NCBI GenBank assembly: GCA_034412795.1
Contig: DAOUMD010000292.1
Coordinates: 1-64,000, forward strand
DNA from: JAUVPY01 sp034412795
Lineage (GTDB): Bacteria; Chloroflexota; Anaerolineae; 4572-78; NAK82
DNA length: 64,000 nucleotides
Reading direction: 5' to 3'
Position 1 is the stretch's first letter. Every line of letters begins with the position of its first letter. The notes under the pieces were generated by a model. The model ran no database searches. It was not told the DNA's origin and saw nothing but the letters and a program-made list of their open reading frames with translations. Positions 1-8,380 of this stretch are shown here, in pieces. The translations under genes and the position numbers were made by a program.

Positions 1-646
1 CGGCCACCCGGTAGCGGTCGATGGGAAAGGCCGTGCCTGCCAGCGCGCCACAGCCCATAGTCGACTGGTTAGTTGTCTCGTAGGCCATCTCCAGCCACCT
101 GGTCGAGCGTTCCAGGGGATCGTGGATGGCCAGGAGATAAGCACCGAAGGTGGTGGGCTGGGCGTGTTGCTGGTGGGTGTAGCCGGGCATCACCGCGTCG
201 CGGTGCTGCTCGGCGGCCTTCAGCAGCGTGTCGCGGAAGTGCAAAAGTTGGTCAATGCAGTCCAGGATGTAGCCCCGGAAGTACATGCGAAACAGGGGTT
301 CGGGCCGGGTGCGAGCCAGGGAGAGATGGGCGGTGGCCTCCGCGCCTGCCCGTTCCTTCAGCCACTGTTCCACGTGCGTATACACGTCGTGATAGCCAGG
401 AACATAAGCTACTGCATCAGGCCCGGCAGCCTTCAGGTCCTTGAGTGCGACCAGGACTTTCGTTGTATCTTCCCTGGGCACGATGCCTTGCTCAACCAGC
501 ATAACCAGCCACGCCCGGTGCGTGTCGATGAGCGTGTAGAATTGGTAGTCCATCTCCTCCCAAAAACGCGGGCGGTCAAAATAATCCACGTAGAGTGGAT
601 CGTGTGGCACGTTGATGCGTTCAGAAGTTGTCGCGAATTTCTCCAT
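1..646 (-). CDS. ArgH-superfamily lyase, paralog 2 (partial, runs off window)
   Basis: N-terminal 215 residues of a fumarase/aspartase-superfamily lyase; the rest lies beyond base 1. The ATG at 646 follows a GGGAGA Shine-Dalgarno. The protein aligns along its whole visible length with the complete paralog at 2081-3586: both have the PGYTH motif with the catalytic-type His, LARTRPEP in place of the ArgH TGRSRNDQ loop, and GCGALAGT.FPIDRYR. It is the last visible gene of the minus-strand ABC/lyase/UroD-like operon, 17 nt after the small ORF. The loss of the N-D-Q residues that hold argininosuccinate suggests a different amino-dicarboxylate substrate (inference). Confidence 0.85.
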   Translation of the reverse strand, partial: MEKFATTSERINVPHDPLYVDYFDRPRFWEEMDYQFYTLIDTHRAWLVMLVEQGIVPREDTTKVLVALKDLKAAGPDAVAYVPGYHDVYTHVEQWLKERAGAEATAHLSLARTRPEPLFRMYFRGYILDCIDQLLHFRDTLLKAAEQHRDAVMPGYTHQQHAQPTTFGAYLLAIHDPLERSTRWLEMAYETTNQSTMGCGALAGTAFPIDRYRVA

Positions 647-663
647 CTCTTGTCTCCCTCTAC

Positions 664-831
664 TTAGACAATCAAACTGATTAGTTCTAGGTGCAAACCT
701 CCGTAGCTGTCGCATCCCAATGCGTCAGCGGGGCAATGGAGATTAAGCTCGTATTTCTTCCAGGCCACCCAGCGTTTCCTGTTGGCTGCCATTCTATCTG
801 CTGGGTACTCGATGTCTACCTCGTATCTCAT
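664..831 (-). CDS. small ORF in lyase operon, unknown
   Basis: A 55-residue ORF starting at the ATG at 831, preceded by GAAGGTG at good spacing; an in-frame GTG at 849 would overlap the upstream gene. It begins 10 nt after the UroD-like stop and ends 17 nt before the next lyase, so it fits the operon. The opening, with NRKRWVAWKK, loosely resembles the start of UroD-like methyltransferase proteins, so it may be the stub of a second copy. No function can be given and it could be non-coding. Confidence 0.4.
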   Translation of the reverse strand: MRYEVDIEYPADRMAANRKRWVAWKKYELNLHCPADALGCDSYGGLHLELISLIV

Positions 832-841
832 CAGCGCACCT

Positions 842-2077
842 TCAACCACTCGCCTCGTTCTCAGACACCACCCGGCGAGCGATGTCGATCCACTGCTTCA
901 CTTTTGCAATGTCCGCTTCAAGATTGCCCCATGGCTGGATGGCATCGGCCCGTAAGCACAATGCACTTACGTCGTAGCGACGACAAAGACTCAATGTCTT
1001 TCTCAGCCGTGTCTCGATCTGCTCAGGACTGGCTTCGTGCAAGTCTGCCACCGGTTTGAAACGGATCTCGACTCGCTGGTCTGTGGCACTATTGGACGCC
1101 TCGCCCTGCGATATCGACGAGAGAACTTGTTCCAGGTCCGTCCAGCCGCTAACGTCCAATAGCTCAATATGCCCGATGCTCAAGACGTCGGCCGCTATAG
1201 GGCTGGTGTTGCCGCAACTGTGCCAGTATGAAATCCGCTGGTGGAAATCACTTATCTCCTTTTCGTAAGGCAAGATGAAATCACGGTAATGGCGCGGGCC
1301 GATCACGCCAGTATCCACTTCGTCGTCCAGAATGGTAGCCGGGGGCACCGGTTGGCCCAGATAGCGGGCGCGAGCCTCAAACCAGGCTTGGCGCTCGCGC
1401 GTTATACGGGTCATAACCGCGTGGGCGAAACCCGGGTCAGCCGCCAGGTCGGCCAACATATCCTCATAGCCACGTACGTAGAGAGCCACCCCGAACGGGC
1501 CGCGCAGCCACTCAGAGAACACGACCGTGAACTCATCCGGCACCATCTCTCGCACGCCCTCGTACAGACGATGGGCCAGGGGCATCATACCTGACTCATA
1601 GAAATCAACCGGTTTTAACCGGTCCAGGTCGTGCCGGGAAAGCACCGGCGGCTCGTGTGCCTGGTTGATGACAGGGTCCTGATTGGGAAAGAAATGGTAG
1701 GGTATCCCAAAGAAACTGGCCTCAAAGGGGGATCGAAAGCAGACGCGGATGACTCGATCCAGCGGAATGTCGTCGGGCACGTACCGGAAGGCCCAGATAC
1801 GCTTTTGAAGCTCGAAGCGAAGGTAAGCGGTCGGTTCTTGATAGAACTCCGCCAGGTTAGACTGGAATATCTCGATGAAGTATGGATGCTGCAACGTTGT
1901 CTGAACCGGTGCCAGTCCCTCTTCACGAAACGAGCCCAGGCGTGGTGGGCGGTGCCACTCCAAAGTGCCGACTATTATTGGCTCCCAGTTACCCAGCCGA
2001 CGTTGGTTCTCTTCGCTTTCGCTTAGCATCAGATATTCGTCTATCAGTCGTCGTATATCATCCGAAGTTTTAGCCAT
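842..2077 (-). CDS. uroporphyrinogen decarboxylase-like (URO-D/MtaA superfamily) protein
   Basis: 411 residues, the size of the long URO-D-like branch often found in catabolic clusters rather than haem HemE (about 350). The fold is suggested by the ordered blocks ILDDEVDTGVIGP, FILPYEKEI, YWHSCGN (metal- or corrinoid-ligand type His-Ser-Cys-Gly-Asn motif in this superfamily) and LLDVSG. It starts 3 nt after the ArgH-like stop, so the two are probably translationally coupled. HemE is unlikely because there are no haem genes nearby and the N-terminal HemE substrate motif is not evident. A methyl-transfer or lyase-accessory role with the neighbouring lyases is inference. Confidence 0.75.
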   Translation of the reverse strand: MAKTSDDIRRLIDEYLMLSESEENQRRLGNWEPIIVGTLEWHRPPRLGSFREEGLAPVQTTLQHPYFIEIFQSNLAEFYQEPTAYLRFELQKRIWAFRYVPDDIPLDRVIRVCFRSPFEASFFGIPYHFFPNQDPVINQAHEPPVLSRHDLDRLKPVDFYESGMMPLAHRLYEGVREMVPDEFTVVFSEWLRGPFGVALYVRGYEDMLADLAADPGFAHAVMTRITRERQAWFEARARYLGQPVPPATILDDEVDTGVIGPRHYRDFILPYEKEISDFHQRISYWHSCGNTSPIAADVLSIGHIELLDVSGWTDLEQVLSSISQGEASNSATDQRVEIRFKPVADLHEASPEQIETRLRKTLSLCRRYDVSALCLRADAIQPWGNLEADIAKVKQWIDIARRVVSENEASG

Positions 2078-2080
2078 CGC

Positions 2081-3586
2081 TTATGATGCACTACCGATCA
2101 GTTCTTGTACGGTCTTTTCCAGCAGCTTGTCTCCCTCCACAAGGCGTGCTTTACGTTTCGCTTGGCGCTCGCGCGCCTCGGCCAGGCGCTCTCGACGCAC
2201 ACCGATGGTGCGCAGCACCTCCTGGGACGCTGGCCCTCCTATGTGATCGTGACTCTCGACAAAGGCTACCGGATCAAGAGCCTGCAGGATATCCTCTTGA
2301 GACATATTGAGCGGCTTGCCGATCACCTTCTCCGCTGCCTGGTCCACCATTTCGCTGGTGATATCCGTCGGCTTCAGGCCTTGATCCAAGGCCTGGTTAA
2401 CAACGTCGACGACAATGCCGTGCGAGGTGCGATAGGGTAGCCCTGTCCGGCGATAGATTTCGTCGGCCAACTCGCTGACCGTGGCGAAGCCATCCCACGC
2501 CAGCTCCAGCATCTTATCCTTATAGATAATCATGGTATCTACGCCGGCACCGAACAACCGCATGGTGTCCGTCGCGTTGTCCAGGGCCTCGAAGGTTGGA
2601 TACCAGACTTGATCGACCTCGCGCACGTCACCATAGTGACTCTTCATCATAATGCTGGCAACGTTCTGGGCCAGGGCCACACCGTGTCCAGCGTGGAAGC
2701 GGGTCAGCTCCAACACACTTGGGTTATATTTCTGGGGCATCAGGCTGCTTATATCAGAGAACTGGGGTGCAGTCAGCATCATTCTTACTTCAAAAGCACA
2801 CCACTCGTTAAGATCCTGAGCTACGCGGCTCAACGTTACCATGGTGTCGACGACGGCATTGGCACTCAACACAAAGCAGTCATTGGACCCCACGCAGGCG
2901 AAAGTGTTCTCGAACACGCCGTCGAAGCCCAGCAAATCAGCGATTCGATAGCGGTCAATAGGAAAGGAAGTCCCAGCCAGAGCGCCACATCCCAATGTAC
3001 ACTGATTGACGTTGTCATAGGCATCCTCAAGAGACTTGGTACCGTATTCAATCGGATCATAGGTACCCATCAGATAGTGACCGAAGGTGGTGGGCTGTGC
3101 CGGTTGAGAATGTGTGTAACCGGGCATCACCGTATGCACATTGCGCTCGGCGGTGTCCAGGATGTTCTGGCGCAGGGTGAGACTGGCATCCATGGCTTTG
3201 ATTAGCTTCTCGCGCAGATTCATACGCGCAATCGGCTCGGGTCTGGTTCGGCCCAGCGCCAGGTGCCCCACGTGCTCCTCGCCAAGCTGTCTGACCAGGT
3301 ATTTCTCCATGTGAACGTAGACGTCACTCCACTCCGGCACAAAAGGTAGTAGAACCTCAGGCTTCTGTTCCCTGAGCTCCAGCAATGCCTTACATAATTC
3401 AGTCGCACTGTCGTTCGGGACGATGTCCTGCTCAGCTAGCATAGTGACCCATGCTAAGTGTGTCTTAATTAGCTGGTAAAACCAGTAGGGGAACTGAGCT
3501 GCAAACGCTTTTTTGTGGTGTGTTTCAACGTACAGGGGATCATATCCCACCGGTACACGCTCTGAGATGGTATGGTATTCTGTCAC
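2081..3586 (-). CDS. ArgH-superfamily C-N lyase (not typical argininosuccinate lyase)
   Basis: 501 residues from a GTG at 3586. A longer ORF back to 3631 exists, but a perfect AAGGAGG sits 5 nt before this GTG and paralog 2 starts at the same alignment point. Superfamily blocks: PGYTHSQPAQPTT (His159, catalytic-type), GALAGTSFPIDR, and the flexible signature loop SSLMPQKYNPS (Ser281). The loop has Lys-Tyr where ArgH has Lys-Lys, and residues 111-118 read LGRTRPEP where ArgH has TGRSRNDQ. The chemistry (elimination from an N-substituted aspartate-like compound) is probably kept and the substrate changed; EDDS lyase is a known ArgH relative with altered substrate. A LacI-type palindrome lies 57 nt upstream. 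Confidence 0.85.
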   Translation of the reverse strand: MTEYHTISERVPVGYDPLYVETHHKKAFAAQFPYWFYQLIKTHLAWVTMLAEQDIVPNDSATELCKALLELREQKPEVLLPFVPEWSDVYVHMEKYLVRQLGEEHVGHLALGRTRPEPIARMNLREKLIKAMDASLTLRQNILDTAERNVHTVMPGYTHSQPAQPTTFGHYLMGTYDPIEYGTKSLEDAYDNVNQCTLGCGALAGTSFPIDRYRIADLLGFDGVFENTFACVGSNDCFVLSANAVVDTMVTLSRVAQDLNEWCAFEVRMMLTAPQFSDISSLMPQKYNPSVLELTRFHAGHGVALAQNVASIMMKSHYGDVREVDQVWYPTFEALDNATDTMRLFGAGVDTMIIYKDKMLELAWDGFATVSELADEIYRRTGLPYRTSHGIVVDVVNQALDQGLKPTDITSEMVDQAAEKVIGKPLNMSQEDILQALDPVAFVESHDHIGGPASQEVLRTIGVRRERLAEARERQAKRKARLVEGDKLLEKTVQELIGSAS

Positions 3587-3591
3587 ATCTT

Positions 3592-3598
3592 CCTCCTT
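3592..3598 (-). promoter_or_regulatory. Shine-Dalgarno fixing the GTG start of the ArgH-like gene
   Basis: On the minus strand AAGGAGG is followed by 5 nt and GTG (3586). It lies inside the longer ORF, which argues that the 15 extra N-terminal residues are not translated. Confidence 0.8.
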
Positions 3599-3642
3599 GT
3601 CATCCATCGAATCAATTGGCAGGAGAGCCACTGCTCAACTGC

Positions 3643-3652
3643 AAACCGGTTT
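3643..3652. promoter_or_regulatory. candidate LacI-family operator AAACCGGTTT
   Basis: A perfect 10-bp palindrome in the 230-bp gap between the permease gene and the ArgH-like gene. It is identical to the two outer palindromes of the triple operator in front of the lacI-type gene at 61330. A weak TTGACA-like -35 on the minus strand lies nearby at 3705-3710. Control of the lyase genes by that repressor is inference. Confidence 0.45.
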
Positions 3653-3817
3653 AGATACCCGGTGAATAACTACTCAGCCACCCTTACGAAGGTTGCGCAA
3701 ATTCTGTCAAGGGGGCAGTTTTCGACTAGGCAAAGGCACCTTAATCCTGAAAATTCTCACAAAACCTCCACAAGGGTTATCCAGCGTAGTTAACCCATTG
3801 AGAGGCTTAAGGAGATA

Positions 3818-4762
3818 TTAGCGATGCCGAAGCCGGGGGTCCAGCGCGTCTCGCAGGCCGTCGCCCAAGACGTTCAGAGACAACACGACGACGAAGATGG
3901 CCAACCCGGGCAAGATGATGAGGTGTGGGTGGGTGCGGATGAGACTGCGCCCAGACGCGATCATGTTCCCCCAATCCGATGCTGGCGGCTGCGTGCCCAG
4001 CCCCAGGAAGCTCAGGCTTGAGGTCAAGATGATCATCGCCCCGATGTCCAGCGTGTAGGTCACCAGTATCGGTGCAAACACGTTGGGCAGCAAGTGCCGC
4101 TGCATAATGCGGCGGTTGCCCACGCCAATCATGCGCGCCGCCAGGACGTAGTCCATCTCTCGCGCCGATAGCACTGAGCCGCGTACCACCCGCGCGTAGA
4201 GGGGGAACCCAGCTATGGCGGCAGCCAACATGGCGTTGAAAAGACCAGGGCCAAGAGCTGCGATGATCCCAATAGCCAGCAGAAAGACCGGGAAAGCCAG
4301 CACCACGTCGGTGATCCGCATGAGGACGGTGTCCACGTGGTCTCCGTAGAAGCCGGCAAAGAGGCCTATGGTCACGCCAATGACCAGGGCGATTGAACTC
4401 GCCACAATGCCCGCGGTCAGCGACACGCGCCCTCCCCAAATGAGCCGGCTGAGGTTGTCGCGTCCCAGTTGATCGGAGCCAAGAACATAGCCCTTCTCTC
4501 CGGGAAATGCCAGCTTGTCACGGGGGTGTATCTCATTAGGCGGCGCGATAGGCAATAGGGGTGCTGTCACAGCAAGCCCGATGACGACCAACAGCACCGC
4601 CAGCGCAACGACTGCGGATTTGTTGCGCCATATGCGCCGCCACAGAGGCTGCGACCGTCCGACGGCAACAGGCAGCGAAGTCGTCTCTTCTGGAGTGGAA
4701 TGCTGGTCCCCAGCGCCCGGTTCCACACTATCGGCCGGCCGGGGAGTCTCTACTGATATCAT
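3818..4762 (-). CDS. peptide/nickel-type ABC transporter permease (DppC/OppC family)
   Basis: 314 residues from the ATG at 4762, chosen because it forms an ATGA overlap with the stop of the upstream permease (translational coupling) with AAGGA upstream; an ORF back to 4789 exists. It shows the OppC-type extended N-terminus, one membrane helix near residues 45-70 (VVALAVLLVVIGLAV), GSDQLGRDNLSRLIWGGR, and the EAA-like cytoplasmic loop near AARMIGVGNRRIMQRHLLPN, followed by GLGTQPPASDWGNM. It pairs with the DppB-like permease and the family 5 binding protein. No ATPase genes are visible, so they must lie elsewhere. Confidence 0.9.
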   Translation of the reverse strand: MISVETPRPADSVEPGAGDQHSTPEETTSLPVAVGRSQPLWRRIWRNKSAVVALAVLLVVIGLAVTAPLLPIAPPNEIHPRDKLAFPGEKGYVLGSDQLGRDNLSRLIWGGRVSLTAGIVASSIALVIGVTIGLFAGFYGDHVDTVLMRITDVVLAFPVFLLAIGIIAALGPGLFNAMLAAAIAGFPLYARVVRGSVLSAREMDYVLAARMIGVGNRRIMQRHLLPNVFAPILVTYTLDIGAMIILTSSLSFLGLGTQPPASDWGNMIASGRSLIRTHPHLIILPGLAIFVVVLSLNVLGDGLRDALDPRLRHR

Positions 4763-5715
4763 GAGTATCTGATCCTTGGGTCTATCCATGCATAGATCAT
4801 GTCAACCAAAAAGTTGACCAGGATAAAAGCGGTGGCGATGAACAGAACTGAACCCTGTACCAGCGGAAAGTCTCGCTGCAGAATCCCCGTCACCGTCAGC
4901 GTCCCCAGACCAGGCCAGCCAAATACTGTCTCCACCACCACCGCTCCCCCCAACAGCCGACCCACACTTACGCCGGCCACAGTGATTATGGGGATGAGCG
5001 TGTTTCGCAAAGCATGCCCCATGGTAACCGCCCTTTCGCGCAGACCCTTGGCACGCGCTGTCCGGATGTAGTCCTCACCCAGAACCTCAAGCATGGACGA
5101 GCGTGTCAGCCGGGCCACGTAAGACATGTGCCGCAAGCCAAGCGTTAGGGCAGGTAGGATCAGGTGCACCGCAACATCGGGGACAGTGGGTTTCAACGCG
5201 CTGATACTGTACATGCCCCCCGTGGGCAGCCAGTGCAGCTTCACCGCGAACAGGATGATCAGCACCAGCCCAAGCCAGAACGACGGCATGCTCCAGCCCA
5301 TTACCGAGCCGACCATCGTCAACCGATCCAGCGGCGTATCCCGCCGCAGCGCCGCCACAAGCCCCAAGGGGACACCCACGGTGATCGCGAACCCCATCGC
5401 CGCAGCGGTCAGGAGTAGGGTTGCTGGAAAGCGCTCAAGCACCAGATCGATCACCGGCTGGCTGGCGAAGATCGACATTCCCAGGTCGCCCGTCAGCACT
5501 TTCCCCAGCCAGGAAAGATACTGGATGGGGAGAGGCCTGTCCAATCCCAGCCCATGCCGGACTTCTTGGATCTCCTCCATAGTGGCGCCACTGGGCACCA
5601 GAAGCAGAACTGGATCGCCCGGCGACAGATGGATGATGCCGAAGGTGACCAACGACACACCGAAGAGAACAGGGATCAATTGAATGAGACGTTGTAAGAA
5701 AATGCGTAGGTTCAT
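4759..5715 (-). CDS. peptide/nickel-type ABC transporter permease (DppB/OppB family)
   Basis: 318 residues from the ATG at 5715 (MNLRIFLQRL...). Earlier in-frame starts would run into the end of the binding-protein gene and add a non-membrane extension that the family lacks. Features include the first helix IQLIPVLFGVSLVTFGIIHL, the periplasmic block SPGDPV, and the loop YIRTARAKGLRERAVTMGHALRN (EAA motif). The C-terminus overlaps the DppC-like gene by 4 nt. Together they form the membrane channel for the importer served by the adjacent lipoprotein. Confidence 0.9.
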   Translation of the reverse strand: MNLRIFLQRLIQLIPVLFGVSLVTFGIIHLSPGDPVLLLVPSGATMEEIQEVRHGLGLDRPLPIQYLSWLGKVLTGDLGMSIFASQPVIDLVLERFPATLLLTAAAMGFAITVGVPLGLVAALRRDTPLDRLTMVGSVMGWSMPSFWLGLVLIILFAVKLHWLPTGGMYSISALKPTVPDVAVHLILPALTLGLRHMSYVARLTRSSMLEVLGEDYIRTARAKGLRERAVTMGHALRNTLIPIITVAGVSVGRLLGGAVVVETVFGWPGLGTLTVTGILQRDFPLVQGSVLFIATAFILVNFLVDMIYAWIDPRIRYS

Positions 5716-5800
5716 AACGGCGTCCGCAAACAGGGAAGGACCCATCCACCGGTCCAACCGGGCCGAGATACGTGGCGAGTCCTTCCCGACATAGCCAGTG

Positions 5801-7516
5801 CTAGGCCTGTAGCCAGGCCCAGTTTGCACCGGCGGCGCGGCCGCCTGGCCACGCAACGTAGTCCATCAACTTCTCACTGTACGCCTCGAAGGCGACCTCG
5901 TGGTCGATGAAGACCCACGGCGCCAGTTCCGCGATGCGCTTCTGGGCATCGTGGAACGCCTGTATCCGCTTGGGAATATCGATGGTCGACATAGCCGTGT
6001 CCAGGAGGCTGTTGACTTCGTCATCGTTCAGGTAGGTCACGTTACGGCCGTCTGGCGGCCTCATTTCTCCGTGGAAGTTCTGGTGCACGAGACCGTCCGG
6101 GTCCGCGGTGGACGGCGTCCAGCCCCGGGTGGCCATGGCGAACTCACCCGCCACACGCTTTTCCTCAAAAGCGCCGAAGTCCATCACCTCGATGCCGACG
6201 TTCACGCCGACATCTTGCCACTGGGCCTGGATAAACTCACACATCTCGACCGGCTTCTGCGCCCCGATGCGCCCGGTGTAGGTATAGAGAGTGGCTTTCT
6301 CCCCATCGATTTCGTCGAAACCGTTAGGGAAGCCGGCCTCCGCCAGCAGGTCTTTGGCCTTCTGCGGGTCGTAGTCATAGTGTTTGACCACGTCACCCGC
6401 GTAGTAGGGGCCAAACTCCGGACCCAGTGGTCCGTACGACCGCTGACCGGCACCGCCGAGGATGTCCCTGATCAAGGTCTCCTTGTCCACGGCATAGTTC
6501 AAAGCCTGGCGTACCCGCACGTCGTCAAGCGGTGGTTTGCGCATGTCCAGCGTGATGTACCAGACATAGAGGGTGTTGCGCCGGGCTACCTTGATGCCCG
6601 GCGTGGTGGCCAGTCGCAAGGCTTCATTAACCGGGACGTCACCCATCCAGTGGATCTCACCCGCCTCCAGGGCAGCGATCATCGCCTGCTGCTCGGGGAT
6701 GGGACGGAAGATGATCTGGCCGGCCTTGCCCTCCTCCGGATCCCAGAACTTGTCGTGCCTCTCCAGTACCGTACGCGTCCCCTTCTGCCACTCGAGAAGC
6801 TTGTACGGGCCAAGACCATCGGGCTGGTTCACGATCTCCTCTTCCAGCTCCATGATCGTCTCGGGGTTGTAAGGGCCCCACTCGTGGGCACTGGTCAGCC
6901 AATCCGGCTCGGCTGGGAACACACTGGTAAGATAGATGTCAAGCGTGTACTTGTCCACTGCCTCCAGGTGATCAACGTTGCGCGCCCGGGATTGGCCTCG
7001 TACGGCCAGGTGATGGTATGGATGATCCTCCTGGATCTCCATATGCAAGTACCATACCGAGTCCTCCGCCTCATACGGTTTACCGCTGTGGAAGTAGGCG
7101 TCATCTCGCAGGTGCATTCGATATCGCAGACCGTCATCCAGGACCTCGTACTCTTTAGCAAGGGCGGGGACTACGTCGAAGCTGCCTCCCTTGTAGTCGT
7201 ACGCAAGCAGCCCGCGGCTGAGGAAGAAGCCTGGGTAGTCAAAATGTGTTAATGGATAGAAATAGCCCTGGTCCTCAGTAGGTGTACCGATCACGATCGG
7301 CGTGTCCTTCTTGACGGGCGCCGGCGCCGCGGTGACCACCTTCTCCACCTCGACCGTTTCCTGGACGAGCTTCTCGACTTCTTTTTCGACGACGACAGTC
7401 TCGACCACCGTCTGCGGGGCAGATGCAACGCAGGCCGACGCGATACCTGCGCTAGTTGCAATACCCGCAAACTTCAGAAATTCCCTCCGCGTGAGGCGCT
7501 TCTTTGTCTCACTCAT
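5801..7516 (-). CDS. family 5 extracellular solute-binding lipoprotein (DppA/OppA type)
   Basis: 571 residues. The N-terminus has a twin-arginine signal (LTRREFLKFAG) leading to a lipobox ending ...SAC, so it is likely Tat-exported, lipid-anchored and outside the membrane. A V/E/K-rich linker (residues about 38-70) precedes the mature domain, a style common in Chloroflexota. Family 5 blocks include YDYKGGSFDVVPALAKEYEV, the VRQALNYAVDKETLI region and YDPQKAKDLLAEAGF. It is the first gene of the minus-strand operon. The ligand could be a peptide or another amino compound; neighbouring ArgH-like lyases hint at an N-substituted amino acid (inference). Confidence 0.92.
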   Translation of the reverse strand: MSETKKRLTRREFLKFAGIATSAGIASACVASAPQTVVETVVVEKEVEKLVQETVEVEKVVTAAPAPVKKDTPIVIGTPTEDQGYFYPLTHFDYPGFFLSRGLLAYDYKGGSFDVVPALAKEYEVLDDGLRYRMHLRDDAYFHSGKPYEAEDSVWYLHMEIQEDHPYHHLAVRGQSRARNVDHLEAVDKYTLDIYLTSVFPAEPDWLTSAHEWGPYNPETIMELEEEIVNQPDGLGPYKLLEWQKGTRTVLERHDKFWDPEEGKAGQIIFRPIPEQQAMIAALEAGEIHWMGDVPVNEALRLATTPGIKVARRNTLYVWYITLDMRKPPLDDVRVRQALNYAVDKETLIRDILGGAGQRSYGPLGPEFGPYYAGDVVKHYDYDPQKAKDLLAEAGFPNGFDEIDGEKATLYTYTGRIGAQKPVEMCEFIQAQWQDVGVNVGIEVMDFGAFEEKRVAGEFAMATRGWTPSTADPDGLVHQNFHGEMRPPDGRNVTYLNDDEVNSLLDTAMSTIDIPKRIQAFHDAQKRIAELAPWVFIDHEVAFEAYSEKLMDYVAWPGGRAAGANWAWLQA

Positions 7517-7929
7517 TTTGCTCTCCTTTTTTGTAGTACGGTAAAAAATGCAGCCAGAGCCGTTCGTTTACTCATCCGCCTGTTTGATATGCTCACCACC
7601 TCCTCCCCTCTTGCCTAAGACGGCGCTTCGTCCATCGTGGCGAATTCTGGCGTCTTGGCGCACAAGGTGACGACGGCAATTACCCCGCGTCAGGCAGCCC
7701 ACAAAGAGCCGAGTTCCTGAGACAGTCCTGATTATTTCCTCAACGTTGTTCTCAAGCAGACTGTGCCTGAAGAGCTTGTATTCTGAGTCGAGATTTGGAA
7801 CAGACAAAGTGGGACCAGAATTGGAGATACTGATCATTGTAGGGCAGGCTTCCTTAGCCTATCGTGGCCGTCCGTGCTCACTGAGGAAGGATGGCCACAG
7901 CGTGTGGATAGATATTGATTGACGATGAC

Positions 7930-7958
7930 ATTATACCATCTGCTAAATCATTTGTCAA
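7930..7958 (-). promoter_or_regulatory. consensus sigma-70-type promoter for ABC/lyase operon
   Basis: Read on the minus strand: TTGACA (7953-7958), exactly 17 nt, then TATAAT (7930-7935). Both hexamers are perfect matches. Predicted start near 7923, about 400 nt before the binding-protein ATG, which leaves a long untranslated leader. Confidence 0.75.
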
Positions 7959-8330
7959 GACCCGATAAAAGTTCTCAAATACCCTTGTTAAAAGATGCTT
8001 TTTTTGCCGCAAAATGTGTCCTATCGAGAGAAATAACACCTGAATGCAAAGTCTTTTTCCGATACCAGGGAAAAGGGGTCTCCAAAGTCTCATGCGGCTT
8101 ATCCGATTGAACCCTCGGAGATCATGTGCTCGGTAACCTGATCTAGTTTATATTAGCGGCAGTTTGCAAGCTGGTGCGTCGTTTGGTTTACCGTAGCAAC
8201 GCAGTTTCTATGTATTTGGCCTACATCTTGGATAAGGAGTAAAATTACGAGAAGACTAAGGGAGAATCGGACAGCATTGTAGCACGCACACCTATTTCTG
8301 TCAAGAGTCGGAAAAAGTTATCGTTCAAAC

Positions 8331-8358
8331 TTGACTTTTTAGCACATAATCGGATAAT
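8331..8358 (+). promoter_or_regulatory. promoter of ROK-regulator operon
   Basis: TTGACT (8331-8336), 16 nt, GATAAT (8353-8358). The start codon is at 8381 with AAGGAGG at 8368-8374, so the leader would be very short. Confidence 0.6.
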
Positions 8359-8380
8359 AGACACAGGAAGGAGGCTAAAA

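Larger units (their letters stand above)
7517..8380. other. divergent control region between ABC/lyase operon and ROK operon
   Basis: An 864-bp AT-richer gap between divergent operons. It contains a consensus promoter firing left (7930-7958) and another firing right (8331-8358). The leftward transcript would have a leader of roughly 400 nt. Within that leader are short hairpins such as CCACA-GCG-TGTGG near 7897-7909, and an open frame (7568-7837) without a convincing ribosome site, which I do not call. Nothing else recognisable. Confidence 0.6.

Noticed and set aside
1604..1621. AACCGGTTTTAACCGGT resembling LacI sites
   Set aside because: Lies inside the UroD-like coding region and departs from the AAACCGGTTT form; probably chance.
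842..2077. Haem-synthesis HemE
   Set aside because: Longer than HemE, lacks obvious HemE N-terminal motif and haem neighbours.
2081..3586. Standard argininosuccinate lyase of arginine synthesis
   Set aside because: Substrate loop residues differ and no other arginine genes are present.
5900..7252. Long plus-strand frame opposite the binding-protein gene
   Set aside because: It is the mirror of a clear family 5 binding protein; Val/His/Arg-rich shadow with no motif.
7568..7837. 89-residue frame in the leader of the ABC/lyase operon
   Set aside because: No good ribosome site, no recognisable pattern and a composition unlike neighbouring genes; treated as untranslated leader.
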